Made by a program: the position numbers and the translations under genes. Shown piece after piece: positions 49,255-57,564 of a stretch of DNA of 64,000 nucleotides; within the stretch, counting starts at the first letter, position 1, and each line of letters opens with the position of its first letter. The stretch covers positions 1 through 64,000 of the forward strand of contig NZ_JDFF01000008.1 of the NCBI RefSeq assembly GCF_000565015.1, in the 5' to 3' direction. The notes under the pieces are model-generated. The model worked only from the letters and a program-made list of their open reading frames with translations, was not told where the DNA came from and searched no databases. The stretch is from Porphyromonas catoniae ATCC 51270 (GTDB lineage: Bacteria > Bacteroidota > Bacteroidia > Bacteroidales > Porphyromonadaceae).

Positions 49255-49917
49255 TTACGCTTCGGTCATCCCGAGGGCAATGTCCACCCACTTACCTAGG
49301 CTGTTCTTCTGCTGGGCGCGTACAAAGTCCTTGGTGCGCTCGGGGCGGTAGGCTTCCTTGATGATGGCAACGCCCTTCTTGAGGTCTTCGGCTTCGTACT
49401 TCTGGGCGGTCTGCTCGAGTTTCAGGATGTTCTCGAGCTTGAGGTTGCCCTTGCCATCACGGGCTAGGAGCTCCATGATGATGTCTACCGCCTCCTGCGT
49501 CTTAGCGTCTTGGGCGAGGTTACGGACGTATTGCTTGACGAGCTCCACGCCATCTTCGGCGGTCTCGTCCCAGCCGTCGCGGACGTAGTAGCCGAGGATG
49601 ATGCGCCTTGTGCCGTCCGAGCTACTGAAGCTGTGGCTGCGCTGTCCTGCGGTCTCCTGTCCCATGACGCTTGCCTTGGTCTCGAGGAGGTCGCCAAAGC
49701 TCTCGTAGACGCCTGACTTAGCTTCTTTGAGTTGTCCACTAAGCTCCACAAGGCGGGGGAAGACCCTGTCGACGGTCTCCTTGGATAGCTCGCGGTAGGC
49801 GTCGCGGTCTGCCTTCTCGCGGGCTTCGCGCTCTTCCTTGTCCCTGCGCTCCTTGTAGGCTTGGAACGCCTGGGCTTCTTCTTGGGTCATGGTGACCTGT
49901 ATCTGCTGTTCACTCAT
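49255..49917 (-). CDS. DUF3164 family phage protein
   Basis: The 220-residue protein has a charged N-terminal coiled coil (EEAQAFQAYKERRDKEEREAREKADRDAYRELSKETVDRVF). Family-typical stretches follow: SHSFSSSDGTRRIILGYYVRDGWDETAEDGVELVKQYV and LARDGKGNLKLENILKLEQTA. DUF3164 proteins are found in the early blocks of Mu-like phages with no known biochemical activity. This copy lies downstream of the transposition genes. Confidence 0.8.
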   Translation of the reverse strand: MSEQQIQVTMTQEEAQAFQAYKERRDKEEREAREKADRDAYRELSKETVDRVFPRLVELSGQLKEAKSGVYESFGDLLETKASVMGQETAGQRSHSFSSSDGTRRIILGYYVRDGWDETAEDGVELVKQYVRNLAQDAKTQEAVDIIMELLARDGKGNLKLENILKLEQTAQKYEAEDLKKGVAIIKEAYRPERTKDFVRAQQKNSLGKWVDIALGMTEA

Positions 49918-49953
49918 TATTTATTGGGTATTTAATAGGTGTTAAAGGGGTGT

Positions 49954-50322
49954 TTATGCTTCCGCCATCGCGCGGTTGTACCGCTTGATGTAGCGGACGA
50001 TCATCCGCTCGGTGAGGGGGGAGAGGTTGGGGTGCTGGAGGAGGGTCTCCTGTAGGTCGATGTCGTCCCAGAGGGCAAGCTCGTCGAGGAGCTCTGAGGA
50101 GCAGTTCTCGTTACGTGCTACCTCGATTTTCATGAGGAGGTCGCCTGTGAGGGCAAGGTCGTAGAGGAGGTCTTCCCAGGCGTTGGGGTTACTGGCAAGG
50201 GCAAGGCGGACGTAGGAGTTGCCGTTCTGTGCCAGGAAGAGGAGGATCTGCGGGTCATCGGAGCTTTCTGCGATGTCGATGAGCTCCCCTTCGGTGCGCT
50301 GCCAGAGGTCACGTACTTCCAT
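49954..50322 (-). CDS. Small helical-repeat (LRV/HEAT-like) phage protein
   Basis: The 122-residue protein is made of repeating helical units: SSDDPQILLFLAQNGNSYVRLALASNPNAWEDLLYDLALTGDLLMKIEVARNENCSSELLDELALWDDIDLQETLLQHPNLSPLTERMI. The spaced 'VRLALASNPN' / 'IEVARNENC' / 'ETLLQHPNLS' units resemble leucine-rich variant repeats. A protein-binding adaptor is likely; the partner is unknown. Confidence 0.55.
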   Translation of the reverse strand: MEVRDLWQRTEGELIDIAESSDDPQILLFLAQNGNSYVRLALASNPNAWEDLLYDLALTGDLLMKIEVARNENCSSELLDELALWDDIDLQETLLQHPNLSPLTERMIVRYIKRYNRAMAEA

Positions 50323-50327
50323 GGTGG

Positions 50328-50534
50328 TTACTTCTGTCCGTACTTGCGGTGGTAGTCGCGGAGGCGTCGCTCCATGCGTTCGCTCTGCTCCCTATAGTAG
50401 ATGGAGAGGGAGACGGAGAGGAGCGAGGTCGCAAAGAGCCAGGCGAGGGTGTAGCCCAGCGTGCCACAAAGGATGTCGAGGAGGATCGTGGCGATGAGTC
50501 CGAGGAGGACGCAGATAATCTGTGTAGAGGTCAT
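50328..50534 (-). CDS. Small phage membrane protein
   Basis: The 68-residue protein has two closely spaced hydrophobic helices (IICVLLGLIATILLDILCG and GYTLAWLFATSLLSVSLSIYY) and a basic C-terminal tail (REQSERMERRLRDYHRKYGQK). It lies five bases before the helical-repeat gene. The role is unknown; superinfection exclusion is one option. Confidence 0.55.
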   Translation of the reverse strand: MTSTQIICVLLGLIATILLDILCGTLGYTLAWLFATSLLSVSLSIYYREQSERMERRLRDYHRKYGQK

Positions 50535-50536
50535 AG

Positions 50537-50833
50537 TTATTCTTCGTTTTCTTGTTCGTTATTGTCTTCTTGCTCGCTTTGGATACGCTTAAGGATCTCG
50601 ATGGACTCTTCGAGCATCATCCGTAGCCCTACGGTATTACTCTTAAGGGTCTCGATACAGGCTTGGAATATGTCGGACATCCGCCCCCGAAGCTCGCCCT
50701 CCATGGTGAGCGTACCGTCTTCGTCTTTGGTCTGGCAGAGGAGGATGAGGAAGCCCTCCTCGTAGCGGGTGAGTAGCTCTAGGGCAGCTTCTCTTGCACC
50801 CTCTACTCCTGGGTCTTGATGGATATTGAACAT
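50537..50833 (-). CDS. Small early phage protein, acidic
   Basis: The 98-residue protein (MFNIHQDPGVEGAREAALELLTRYEEGFLILLCQTKDEDGTLTMEGELRG...) has a hydrophobic strand, a charged hairpin, a helical segment, and a poly-acidic end (QSEQEDNNEQENEE). The upstream neighbour has the same length and layout, so the two may be distant duplicates. Function unknown. Confidence 0.55.
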   Translation of the reverse strand: MFNIHQDPGVEGAREAALELLTRYEEGFLILLCQTKDEDGTLTMEGELRGRMSDIFQACIETLKSNTVGLRMMLEESIEILKRIQSEQEDNNEQENEE

Positions 50834-50859
50834 AGCTGTTAATTATTTATGGTGGTTAG

Positions 50860-51156
50860 TTACTCTTCTTCATTGTCTTCCGCCTCTCTCCGCTCGAGGA
50901 TGAGACGTGAGGTAGCGAGGATCATCTCATTACCTCCGTCAATCTGCTGCATGAGACTCCTTAGCGCATGGAGGACATCTATAGTACTGCCATGGCAGGT
51001 AGCATCAAAGCGTATACGCCCGCACTCCATCCGCTTGGCACAAATGACGATGAGGGCAACGGTGTCATCGCTGTGCCGCTCGACCATCTTGTGTGCCAGC
51101 TTCTTTGCCTCCCTGTCCGTGGCTTGGGTCGTTCTGTAGTCCATTTCTTCGTTCAT
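50860..51156 (-). CDS. Small early phage protein, acidic C-terminus
   Basis: The 98-residue protein (MNEEMDYRTTQATDREAKKLAHKMVERHSDDTVALIVICAKRMECGRIRF...) shows the layout strand - charged hairpin - helix - acidic tail (ERREAEDNEEE). The gene downstream has the same length and layout. It lies seven bases after the GemA-like gene. Function unknown. Confidence 0.55.
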   Translation of the reverse strand: MNEEMDYRTTQATDREAKKLAHKMVERHSDDTVALIVICAKRMECGRIRFDATCHGSTIDVLHALRSLMQQIDGGNEMILATSRLILERREAEDNEEE

Positions 51157-51162
51157 TGTAGG

Positions 51163-51633
51163 TTAGTTTGCTAGTTGGTTTGTCGTCGTGGTGGTGATGA
51201 GGGTCTTGAGCTGCTCTGCCTGCGCCTTGTCACGGCTCTTATTGTTAAAGAGTCCGATGAGGTTACGGAGGCGTTCCTTCGGGATCTTGTTAAAGGAGCG
51301 GTAGCCCGTAGCCCGGCAGGCAATCGCCTTAATGATGGCAACGCTCGAATACCTTCCTTCGGTGATGAGCCACGCCCCGATGGCTGCCATCACGCGCTTA
51401 CGGAGCTTGTCGAGGGAGACGCCCGCGGTGCGCTTGTCCAGCTCGAGGGCGAGGCTACCGCAGAGGTCGACGAGGTCGTGCGTCTCCATGTCCTTACTGC
51501 TCGTGACGCCGTAGGGGGCGAGGAGGGCTTCCCTATCTTCTGGGGTGAGTCGGAGGGCAGAGCAGAGCGTGTGGTAACGCTTCACTGCCCCGAGGTGGAG
51601 CTTGTCCATCTCGCTTGTTCCTTTAGCTCTCAT
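51163..51633 (-). CDS. GemA/Mu gp16-like protein
   Basis: The 156-residue protein (MDKLHLGAVKRYHTLCSALRLTPEDREALLAPYGVTSSKDMETHDLVDLCGSL...) follows the gp16/GemA scheme. This has an N-terminal helical part with 'YGV.SS.D' and a C-terminal helical part (IIKAIACRATGYRSFNKIPKERLRNLIGLFNN). GemA-type proteins modulate host gene expression or topology in Mu. The first ATG (51633) overlaps the ATPase gene by 11 bases; ATG 51609 is an alternative. Confidence 0.65.
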   Translation of the reverse strand: MRAKGTSEMDKLHLGAVKRYHTLCSALRLTPEDREALLAPYGVTSSKDMETHDLVDLCGSLALELDKRTAGVSLDKLRKRVMAAIGAWLITEGRYSSVAIIKAIACRATGYRSFNKIPKERLRNLIGLFNNKSRDKAQAEQLKTLITTTTTNQLAN

Positions 51634-52339
51634 GATCGTTTGTTGCTTTGTCTTTTGGTTGTCCTTTCGTTTGCTTCTTCTTCCGCTGGTCGCGCTCCCG
51701 TGGGTCGGTGGTGTCCGTCCCCCAGTAGGCTTTTGCGCCCTCTGCCCAGATGATGTAGTCCTGCCCGCCTGCCTCTTCGGTGGCGTAGCGTGAGGTGATC
51801 ATCGCCCGATAGCCCTCGACGTGGATCTTGATGTCGGCATCGTACTTGATCGCCTGCGCCAGTGCGCCCTTTGGCTCGCCTCCCTTCTCGTGAGCAATCA
51901 CCACAAAGAGTTTTTTCCTATACCTACGGGTCAGAAGGTCGTAATCGCTGAGGCGGACACCACGGAGGAAGTTGATACTATCGATGATGACGATCTCGGG
52001 GCTTTGGCGTTTGGCTAGCCGTTCAAAGAGCTCATCGTAGCTCTCTCTATCGAGGAGGCGTATCCGCCTACCCGCCTCTGCCATCTCTTCCCTCAGCCAG
52101 GCCGACTGCATCGTGGGCGACAAGCCCTGCTCAAGGGAGTTGTAGAGGACTCTGCCAAACTGTGAGAGGTACTTCGCAAGGCGTAGTGTGTAGGTCGTCT
52201 TGCCTGCGCCACTTGCCCCGTAGATGAGCCACGTGCCTTGGAGAACGGGTAAGCCGATGCTATCGCGCCACGCGCCCTCAAAGGCAGCCGTGCGAAACCT
52301 TGCCTTGCGGATATTGGCGTTGCTGTACGCTCGTGCCAT
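51623..52339 (-). CDS. RecA-fold ATPase of the early block
   Basis: The 238-residue protein has Walker A GASGAGKTT (residues 41-49) and Walker B EIVIIDSIN (115-123), with the RecA/KaiC-like order. A basic low-complexity tail follows (RERDQRKKKQTKGQPKDKATNDHES). Bacteroidota Mu-like phages often carry such an ATPase next to the MuB-like gene. A role in transposition or replication is inferred. Confidence 0.7.
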   Translation of the reverse strand: MARAYSNANIRKARFRTAAFEGAWRDSIGLPVLQGTWLIYGASGAGKTTYTLRLAKYLSQFGRVLYNSLEQGLSPTMQSAWLREEMAEAGRRIRLLDRESYDELFERLAKRQSPEIVIIDSINFLRGVRLSDYDLLTRRYRKKLFVVIAHEKGGEPKGALAQAIKYDADIKIHVEGYRAMITSRYATEEAGGQDYIIWAEGAKAYWGTDTTDPRERDQRKKKQTKGQPKDKATNDHES

Positions 52340-52358
52340 CGCTTTTTTAAGTCACTAG

Positions 52359-53399
52359 TTATTGAGCGTCTTCTGCTAGCTGATGCTCCCGCCAGACGGC
52401 ACGCTTCACCCTACGGAGGTCACACTGCGCCTCGTCCGAAATCTTGCGCACCCTGCGGTCACCCGTGACACCATTCGCCACGCAGACCAGCGCAATGTCC
52501 TCAGGGCTGAGTGCCGAGAGCTGGACGCACTGCCGACCGATGCGGCTGTACACCTCTTCGTAGCCCTTGCGCCCCGTGCGTAAGCCCTTCTGCAGTCGCT
52601 TGTCGAGGTACTGCGTGGCGGAGAGGATGACCCCGCAGTGGTCTTCTAGCTCATTATATATAGAGATGAAGAAGTAGAGCACTTGGTCGCTCATCTTGTC
52701 CGCCTCGTCGAGGATGAGGAGGGGCTTGTCGGCTTGGCGGAGCTTGCGCACCACCGCCCCGATCTTCTCCGCTACGCTCATGCCCCGAGGGTCTAAGCCC
52801 ATAGCCTCCATGACTGCTGAGAGCCAGCTCGTGCGGTTCTGGTATTCCGAGCAGGTGATGCTCACCACCTCCTTATGCGTCGTGGTATACTGCCGTATCG
52901 TAGCACTCTTGCCACAGCCTGCGCTGCCGACAATTGCCATCACTTGGCTATCGGCTTGGGCGCACTCGAGTAGCTCAGTGAGCTCCTCGTACACCGCCGT
53001 CCTTACGATCGTCCAGCCCTCACTTGAGAGCCCAATCTGCTTACTGATGTTGTGCCACATCCCTTCAGCTATCGTCTCCCAGCTCCCTGAGAGGATCTTA
53101 CTGATCGTGGCGGAGCTTACGCCCTTGAGGGTGTTCGCTGCCTTGTTCTGCCCGCCCTGCTTCTGGCAATACTCACGCAAGCGGGCAGCGATGAGTTCTT
53201 GTTCCTTAATAGCCATTGTTAGTCCTGTTCTTGGTATCGTTATTTCTGTTCGTTTGCATGCACCTTCGGCACGCCTTCTTATCTCGTCCCTGTGCGCCCG
53301 CCATCCTCCTGCTTCGACATCATCGAAGGATAGATGGGAGCTTGAAACCAGCTCACTGCCCATCCAGGGGTCGAGTCCTACTTCCTTTACTTCTTCCAT
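52359..53399 (-). CDS. MuB-like AAA+ target-selection ATPase
   Basis: MuB-type proteins bind target DNA and activate the transposase. An N-terminal helix-turn-helix region (KQGGQNKAANTLKGVSSATISKILSGSW) is followed by Walker A GSAGCGKS (158-165) and Walker B LLILDEAD (227-234). The ATG at 53399 lies four bases from the transposase stop and gives 346 residues. An ATG at 53216 (MAIKEQELIAARLREY) gives the domain without the first 61 residues and may be the true start. Confidence 0.85.
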   Translation of the reverse strand: MEEVKEVGLDPWMGSELVSSSHLSFDDVEAGGWRAHRDEIRRRAEGACKRTEITIPRTGLTMAIKEQELIAARLREYCQKQGGQNKAANTLKGVSSATISKILSGSWETIAEGMWHNISKQIGLSSEGWTIVRTAVYEELTELLECAQADSQVMAIVGSAGCGKSATIRQYTTTHKEVVSITCSEYQNRTSWLSAVMEAMGLDPRGMSVAEKIGAVVRKLRQADKPLLILDEADKMSDQVLYFFISIYNELEDHCGVILSATQYLDKRLQKGLRTGRKGYEEVYSRIGRQCVQLSALSPEDIALVCVANGVTGDRRVRKISDEAQCDLRRVKRAVWREHQLAEDAQ

Positions 53400-53403
53400 C
53401 TGG

Positions 53404-55497
53404 TTACACTCGCTCGAGAATACTTCTGCGCCGTCTTGGGGCTTCTTCCGCCGTCGTGGTCAAGTGATGCCCCTCACGCTCCATCTTGCGGTCGTAGCGG
53501 TTATCCTTGCACTGCCCCCTGCTGTCGGCGATCATCGATACCACCTCACGCCCGTAGGCTTCTTCCTCTGCGGGGGTAGTATCCTCGATGGCACGCTTCT
53601 GAGGCTTCTTCCCTCCCTTGCGGAAGGGGATCGTTGCTTGCGCCAGTAGGGACTTAGCCACCTTGCTCCCCTCTGCTACCTCCAGGGCGACAGCAGTCAT
53701 AGCACGGTACTTATCATCCACCCAGTCCTCCAGCTCCCTATGATGGCTGTGCACGCGTCGTAGATGTTCCTTATCCACCTCCGTCTGGTCTTCCACCGCC
53801 ATAGGCTGGATGTGCTTTTGCTCCAAGAGATACTTATACTGCCCATCCTCACTTACCGCCAGTACGGAGCTGAGGTCGCTCGGGTCATAGTACACCCGCC
53901 ACTTACGATGGCTCTGCGCCTTCCACCCCAGCTCAAAGCTCTCATAGTAGCGTACCTCGCCATAGATGGTAGGGGTAAGCCCATAGATACTTTGCCCAAT
54001 GAGGCGTCCTGTCGTCTCTCCCCAATGCTCGAGGTAGAGCTGTCGGTCGAGTGTGATGTCCGTCACGTCGCCATCGAAGAGCTCGAGGTATGCTGCATGC
54101 TTCTTCAGCCGCTCCTCAGCTATAATCGTGTGGATCTGCCCCTCTACTTCCTCTCGTGTCGGGGTCTGACTGCGGAGCTGGTTCAGGGCGTCCGTGTTTG
54201 TCCCCTTGCCCTTCGTGGAGGTAATGCCATAGCCCGACCAGTTCGGCAGGAGCTTGCAGTAGTTCTCATTGAGGTAGGCAAAGTAGGGCTCAATCAGCTT
54301 GGCTCGGGCGTTCTTTGCCTTCGGGGGACTGAGCTTATTACTCATCGCCTTGTAGAGGGGGGTAAGTACCGACTCCTGATAGTGGTCGTATTGGATCTCC
54401 CGTGGGTGGCACTTCACCCCGAAGAGTTCCTCCGTGTGGTGCGCTGCGCTTCTGAGGGCTTGGGCAATGAGTGCTGGACACTCCCGATCGCCTATGGCAT
54501 AGCCCACGGGGTAACTGCAGGAGGCGTCGAGGATAACGACCACCACTAGGCGGCAGTCGTACGTGGTCTTCGTGCCACCCTTCTTGTCGGTCGTGGTCTT
54601 CTGGTAGTGGAGCTCCACCGTCCAGCCGTCGTGCACCCAGTAGCTCATCGAGCGGGTAGGCTTACTGCGCTTAATCGCTGTCTCTACCCTCAGGCGGTAC
54701 TCCGTCCGCCCACGGCGTCCAGCGTCTAGGAGGAGATGGTTTGCCTTGGCAATCTTGCTAACGGCTGATGCCGTCAGCGTGTCCCAGCCCCGTTGCTCAG
54801 CGACTTCGTTGTATAGCCCTGCCACCTGCTTATTGTTGAGGTTGTTCTTATTGCCAAGGAGCATCAGGAGGTAGCTCGTCTGCTCGTCCGTATCCACCTT
54901 GCTGGCGTTACGGTTGTTGTAGCCCTTATGCACAAGGCTCTCCAGCCCTTCAGCTTTATAGCGTGCGTGCTTCCTCTTGAGGTTGTCCGCACTCTGGGGT
55001 AAGCGATGGGGGTACTCATCCACAGGTAGCGTGGCAATATCATCCACCATCCACTGGTAGAAATGTCCCTTACTCATCGGCTTCCTGCACGACGTCCGCC
55101 CCCGAGCACTCGTGTGTATCATCCACACCGCACTGATCGCCTCCATGATCTGCGCCTCCGCTACATACTGGTCGATCCTATCCTGCGTCAGGCAACGCCC
55201 ATCAGGCAAGCGGTAAGCATGGTAGTACTTCATCGCCTCGGGGTGAGGCGTGATCTGTAGCTCAAGGAGGCTTTTCTCTCTTTCCATCGGGGGTACATCG
55301 TAACGCTTGTAACACTCGACTCTGAACCGCTCAGGTAAGCTATCAACGGAGTACATCGCTGGACGCCCCTTGCAGGCACGTACCACGGTCTTGACCTGCT
55401 TGCGCTGCGTGAGTTGCTTAAGGTTTAGTTCAGTTATGATACTACCCTCGACAAGTTCGCACCGACTAATGCAGAGTGTTCCGTTGATCCGCTCCAT
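53404..55497 (-). CDS. Mu-type DDE transposase (MuA-like)
   Basis: This enzyme nicks and joins the phage ends during lysogeny and replication. The 697-residue protein has N-terminal DNA-binding domains and an RNase H-like core. Candidate catalytic acids are D290 (YWVHDGWTVELHY), D371 (IQYDHYQE) and E403 (AKLIEPYFAYLNENYC). A Mu-type beta-barrel region follows (GLTPTIYGEVRYYESFELGWKAQSHRKWRVYYDPSDLSSVLA). A basic C-terminal tail would contact MuB. The likely binding sites are the ACGAAA motifs at the phage ends. Confidence 0.92.
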   Translation of the reverse strand: MERINGTLCISRCELVEGSIITELNLKQLTQRKQVKTVVRACKGRPAMYSVDSLPERFRVECYKRYDVPPMEREKSLLELQITPHPEAMKYYHAYRLPDGRCLTQDRIDQYVAEAQIMEAISAVWMIHTSARGRTSCRKPMSKGHFYQWMVDDIATLPVDEYPHRLPQSADNLKRKHARYKAEGLESLVHKGYNNRNASKVDTDEQTSYLLMLLGNKNNLNNKQVAGLYNEVAEQRGWDTLTASAVSKIAKANHLLLDAGRRGRTEYRLRVETAIKRSKPTRSMSYWVHDGWTVELHYQKTTTDKKGGTKTTYDCRLVVVVILDASCSYPVGYAIGDRECPALIAQALRSAAHHTEELFGVKCHPREIQYDHYQESVLTPLYKAMSNKLSPPKAKNARAKLIEPYFAYLNENYCKLLPNWSGYGITSTKGKGTNTDALNQLRSQTPTREEVEGQIHTIIAEERLKKHAAYLELFDGDVTDITLDRQLYLEHWGETTGRLIGQSIYGLTPTIYGEVRYYESFELGWKAQSHRKWRVYYDPSDLSSVLAVSEDGQYKYLLEQKHIQPMAVEDQTEVDKEHLRRVHSHHRELEDWVDDKYRAMTAVALEVAEGSKVAKSLLAQATIPFRKGGKKPQKRAIEDTTPAEEEAYGREVVSMIADSRGQCKDNRYDRKMEREGHHLTTTAEEAPRRRRSILERV

Positions 55498-55512
55498 ACT
55501 CCTTAGTGTGTC

Positions 55513-55872
55513 TTAGAGTTCTCGTGCCAGTTGCTGGAGTGATCGCAGACGACTTACCTCTACATTAGGGTGTATGGCACATACCTTGCCTCCCTGAAGT
55601 ATCCGAGCGTCTCCAGTGACTTTGTCCAGCTCTAAGATTGCCCCATTAGCGTAGGTCTGGAGTAGTAGGTTGCCTCGATCCTCAAAGACCTCATCCTCCA
55701 CTGCTATGATACAGAGCTTACCCCCTCGATCGAGGGAGATACGGCGGATACGCTCTGCAGACTCCGCCTCACTCTCATAGCGCAATGCCCTGCCGATCCA
55801 TTGGGTGCTTACCCCAAATATCTGCATGAGTTCCTTCCGCAGAGTGTCGTTAATTTCGATTTGCCTTCTCAT
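55513..55872 (-). CDS. Early phage HTH-like protein
   Basis: The 119-residue protein has an N-terminal region like a helix-turn-helix (LRKELMQIFGVSTQWIGRALRYESEAESAERIRRISLDRGG). A beta-rich C-terminus follows (GKLCIIAVEDEVFEDRGNLLLQTYANGAILELD). Similar proteins precede the transposase gene in Bacteroides phages. It may regulate the early block in the manner of Mu Ner, but this is inferred. It ends 15 bases before the transposase start. Confidence 0.6.
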   Translation of the reverse strand: MRRQIEINDTLRKELMQIFGVSTQWIGRALRYESEAESAERIRRISLDRGGKLCIIAVEDEVFEDRGNLLLQTYANGAILELDKVTGDARILQGGKVCAIHPNVEVSRLRSLQQLAREL

Positions 55873-55972
55873 ATCGCTTACGTTGTTTTTCTATGTATGC
55901 ATCCAGTACTTCTTTGACAGACTGACCAGGGGCGAACCTGAGGATGATTGTACGCTTACGCTTCGTTGCCAT
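55850..55972 (-). CDS. Very small early phage protein (40 residues)
   Basis: ATG 55972 to TAA 55850 encodes MATKRKRTIILRFAPGQSVK, then EVLDAYIEKQRKRYEKANRN. It overlaps the previous gene by 17 bases and the next gene by 23, a chain of coupled starts typical of phage early operons. The protein is very basic with a short strand and a helix, like small ribbon-helix-helix proteins. Function unknown. Confidence 0.6.
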   Translation of the reverse strand: MATKRKRTIILRFAPGQSVKEVLDAYIEKQRKRYEKANRN

Positions 55973-56276
55973 GCGTGATACCTAGGGGTATTTGCATTTG
56001 GATGCGTGTGTAGACACCGCCTGTGCGCTCCCAGAGCCACTCCCAGATAGGCTCACCCTTGATATAGCTAGGGTGCTCTACGATCTCGTGACCGATGCGC
56101 TCAGCCAAACCTTGGAATTCCATTTCATAGAGGAGATCAAAAACGAAATCGATATTATCCAGACTACCTAGGATCTTCACCTCGTTCTTTTCCACTTGAT
56201 AGGCGATGGGCGTACCCTTGCTAATTTCATCTTTGAGGATCGCTAGTAGATCCATCTCAGTGACTTTTCTTTTCAT
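55956..56276 (-). CDS. First gene of the early block, unknown
   Basis: The 106-residue protein (MKRKVTEMDLLAILKDEISKGTPIAYQVEKNEVKILGSLDNIDFVFDLLYEMEFQGLAERIGHE...) has no family I recognise. It is the first gene behind the early promoter (-7 box 56391-56384) and the operator dyad. By position it is the counterpart of Mu ner, but no DNA-binding motif is evident. Confidence 0.55.
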   Translation of the reverse strand: MKRKVTEMDLLAILKDEISKGTPIAYQVEKNEVKILGSLDNIDFVFDLLYEMEFQGLAERIGHEIVEHPSYIKGEPIWEWLWERTGGVYTRIQMQIPLGITHGNEA

Positions 56277-56326
56277 CGTTTTATCTCGTTACGTTCATTC
56301 TCTTTACTCACCTGCTCGCTTTTCGC

Positions 56327-56413
56327 TAACTTTGGTGGTGTGGTTTCATGTACACCATATTTGGTGTTACTTCAACCACACAGCAAAGATAGTATGAATT
56401 TCCAGAACTACAA
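56327..56413. promoter_or_regulatory. Lysis-lysogeny switch: facing promoters over a 44-bp dyad
   Basis: A rightward box TAACTTTG (56327-56334) would serve the repressor. A leftward promoter reads TTG (56413-56411), 19 bases, TATCTTTG (56391-56384) and would serve the early genes. Between them is a nested palindrome centred at 56359.5: GTGTGGTT (56338-56345) with AACCACAC (56374-56381), and ACACCA (56352-56357) with TGGTGT (56362-56367). Both predicted transcript starts lie next to the dyad, so one bound repressor could control both. Confidence 0.75.
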
Positions 56414-56452
56414 GCTTTGGAAGTTTTAATTATTCATACCCAATAGTAGACA

Positions 56453-56935
56453 ATGGATATCAGTATACGCCTCTTTCAAGTTATAGATGCTCTAAAGAAG
56501 GAAGGTAAGATAATAGATTATAAGTCTTTAGCGGACTCTTTGGGTATACGCAAGACAGCATTAAGTGACATAAAGCACGGGAGGAAGAAAGTCTCAGTAG
56601 ACCTACTTTGTGGTATGAAGAAGGCATACAATGAGGTGAACTTAGATTTTATAGTACTTGGAATAGGTACTCCTCTTAAGTCTTATCAGATTTTGGATGA
56701 GGTAGCCGAAAAACCATCTCAAATCACCGCTCGTACAGATGATCAAATCTTAAAGGATCTAGTTGATCGGCTTGATAAAAAAGCAGAGGAAATAGGAAGG
56801 CTTAAAGCTAAAATAGACTACCAGGCAGAGGAGATAGAAAGGTTGAAATCTACGGAGGTGCGAGTGGTTAAGGTTAAAGGGGGGAGCTTTGCACCTACTG
56901 CGAACAACGATTTACCTGCAAGTGTGGAGCGATGA
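56453..56935 (+). CDS. Phage repressor-like HTH protein
   Basis: The 160-residue protein has an N-terminal helix-turn-helix (YKSLADSLGIRKTALSDIKHGRKKVSVDLLCGMKKAY). A long coiled coil follows (DDQILKDLVDRLDKKAEEIGRLKAKIDYQAEEIERLKS) that would make it a dimer. It is the only early-region gene on the plus strand and is clearly more AT-rich than its neighbours. The dyad upstream is its likely operator. Mu c-like maintenance of lysogeny is inferred. Confidence 0.8.
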   Translation: MDISIRLFQVIDALKKEGKIIDYKSLADSLGIRKTALSDIKHGRKKVSVDLLCGMKKAYNEVNLDFIVLGIGTPLKSYQILDEVAEKPSQITARTDDQILKDLVDRLDKKAEEIGRLKAKIDYQAEEIERLKSTEVRVVKVKGGSFAPTANNDLPASVER

Positions 56936-57564
56936 TAGTTCACGAAAAGGGATACAGAAACTAGAAGCCTATAAATCAGATAAATATAATATTCTCATCT
57001 AACAAACTAAGTACATTATGCCCCCTTGAGTTTGAATAAAATGCCTTATTTATAGGCTTATTTGTACTCTATGCCCCCGCTCATCTTCGATTAAAAGCAG
57101 CGAAGTTGTCTACCCATTAGAGTTTTTCCCTGTCTACCCATTGTCTACCCATTGGGAGATCCATTGCATTTTTAGGGGTATTTATCGGGTCTGCTCAGAG
57201 GGGTAATTGAAGGCTCTTCGGGGGTGTTTTTAGCCCTATTCTGACCGCTCATTTACCACCTCTTAACCACTTAGCCCCTCCCCGCCCTTCACCTTCCCTC
57301 AGCCTCCCAGCGACCGCCCCGAGCTAGCTCCAACCATACCTACCCAAGCCCCCACCAAACGCCCACAATCGCCCGTAATCACGGCATTTCAGCCCTCTAC
57401 CTACCGTCCACCCATCCATAACGAAAGCGAGGCTAATAGGCGGTAATTACCCACCTCTTAGCCTCGCCGATTAACGCTGATTAACGCCCGATTAAACCTA
57501 CCCGTCACCCATAGCGTTTAAGACCCGTTCAAAATTAACACCAAATTAAACCGAATTAAACTTC
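56936..57564. other. Right-end noncoding region of the prophage
   Basis: About 630 bases hold no convincing gene. The motif TGTCTACCCATT occurs three times, at 57107, 57131 and 57142. A close inverted version (GTAGACAATGGATA) lies at the start of the repressor gene. Further right, GATTAA/ATTAAAC-type units recur (57470-57560). Sites for the transposase or an enhancer are plausible. Confidence 0.5.

Noticed and set aside
53216-53649. Plus-strand frames over the MuB-like and transposase genes
   Set aside because: They oppose well-supported transposition genes and show no motif.
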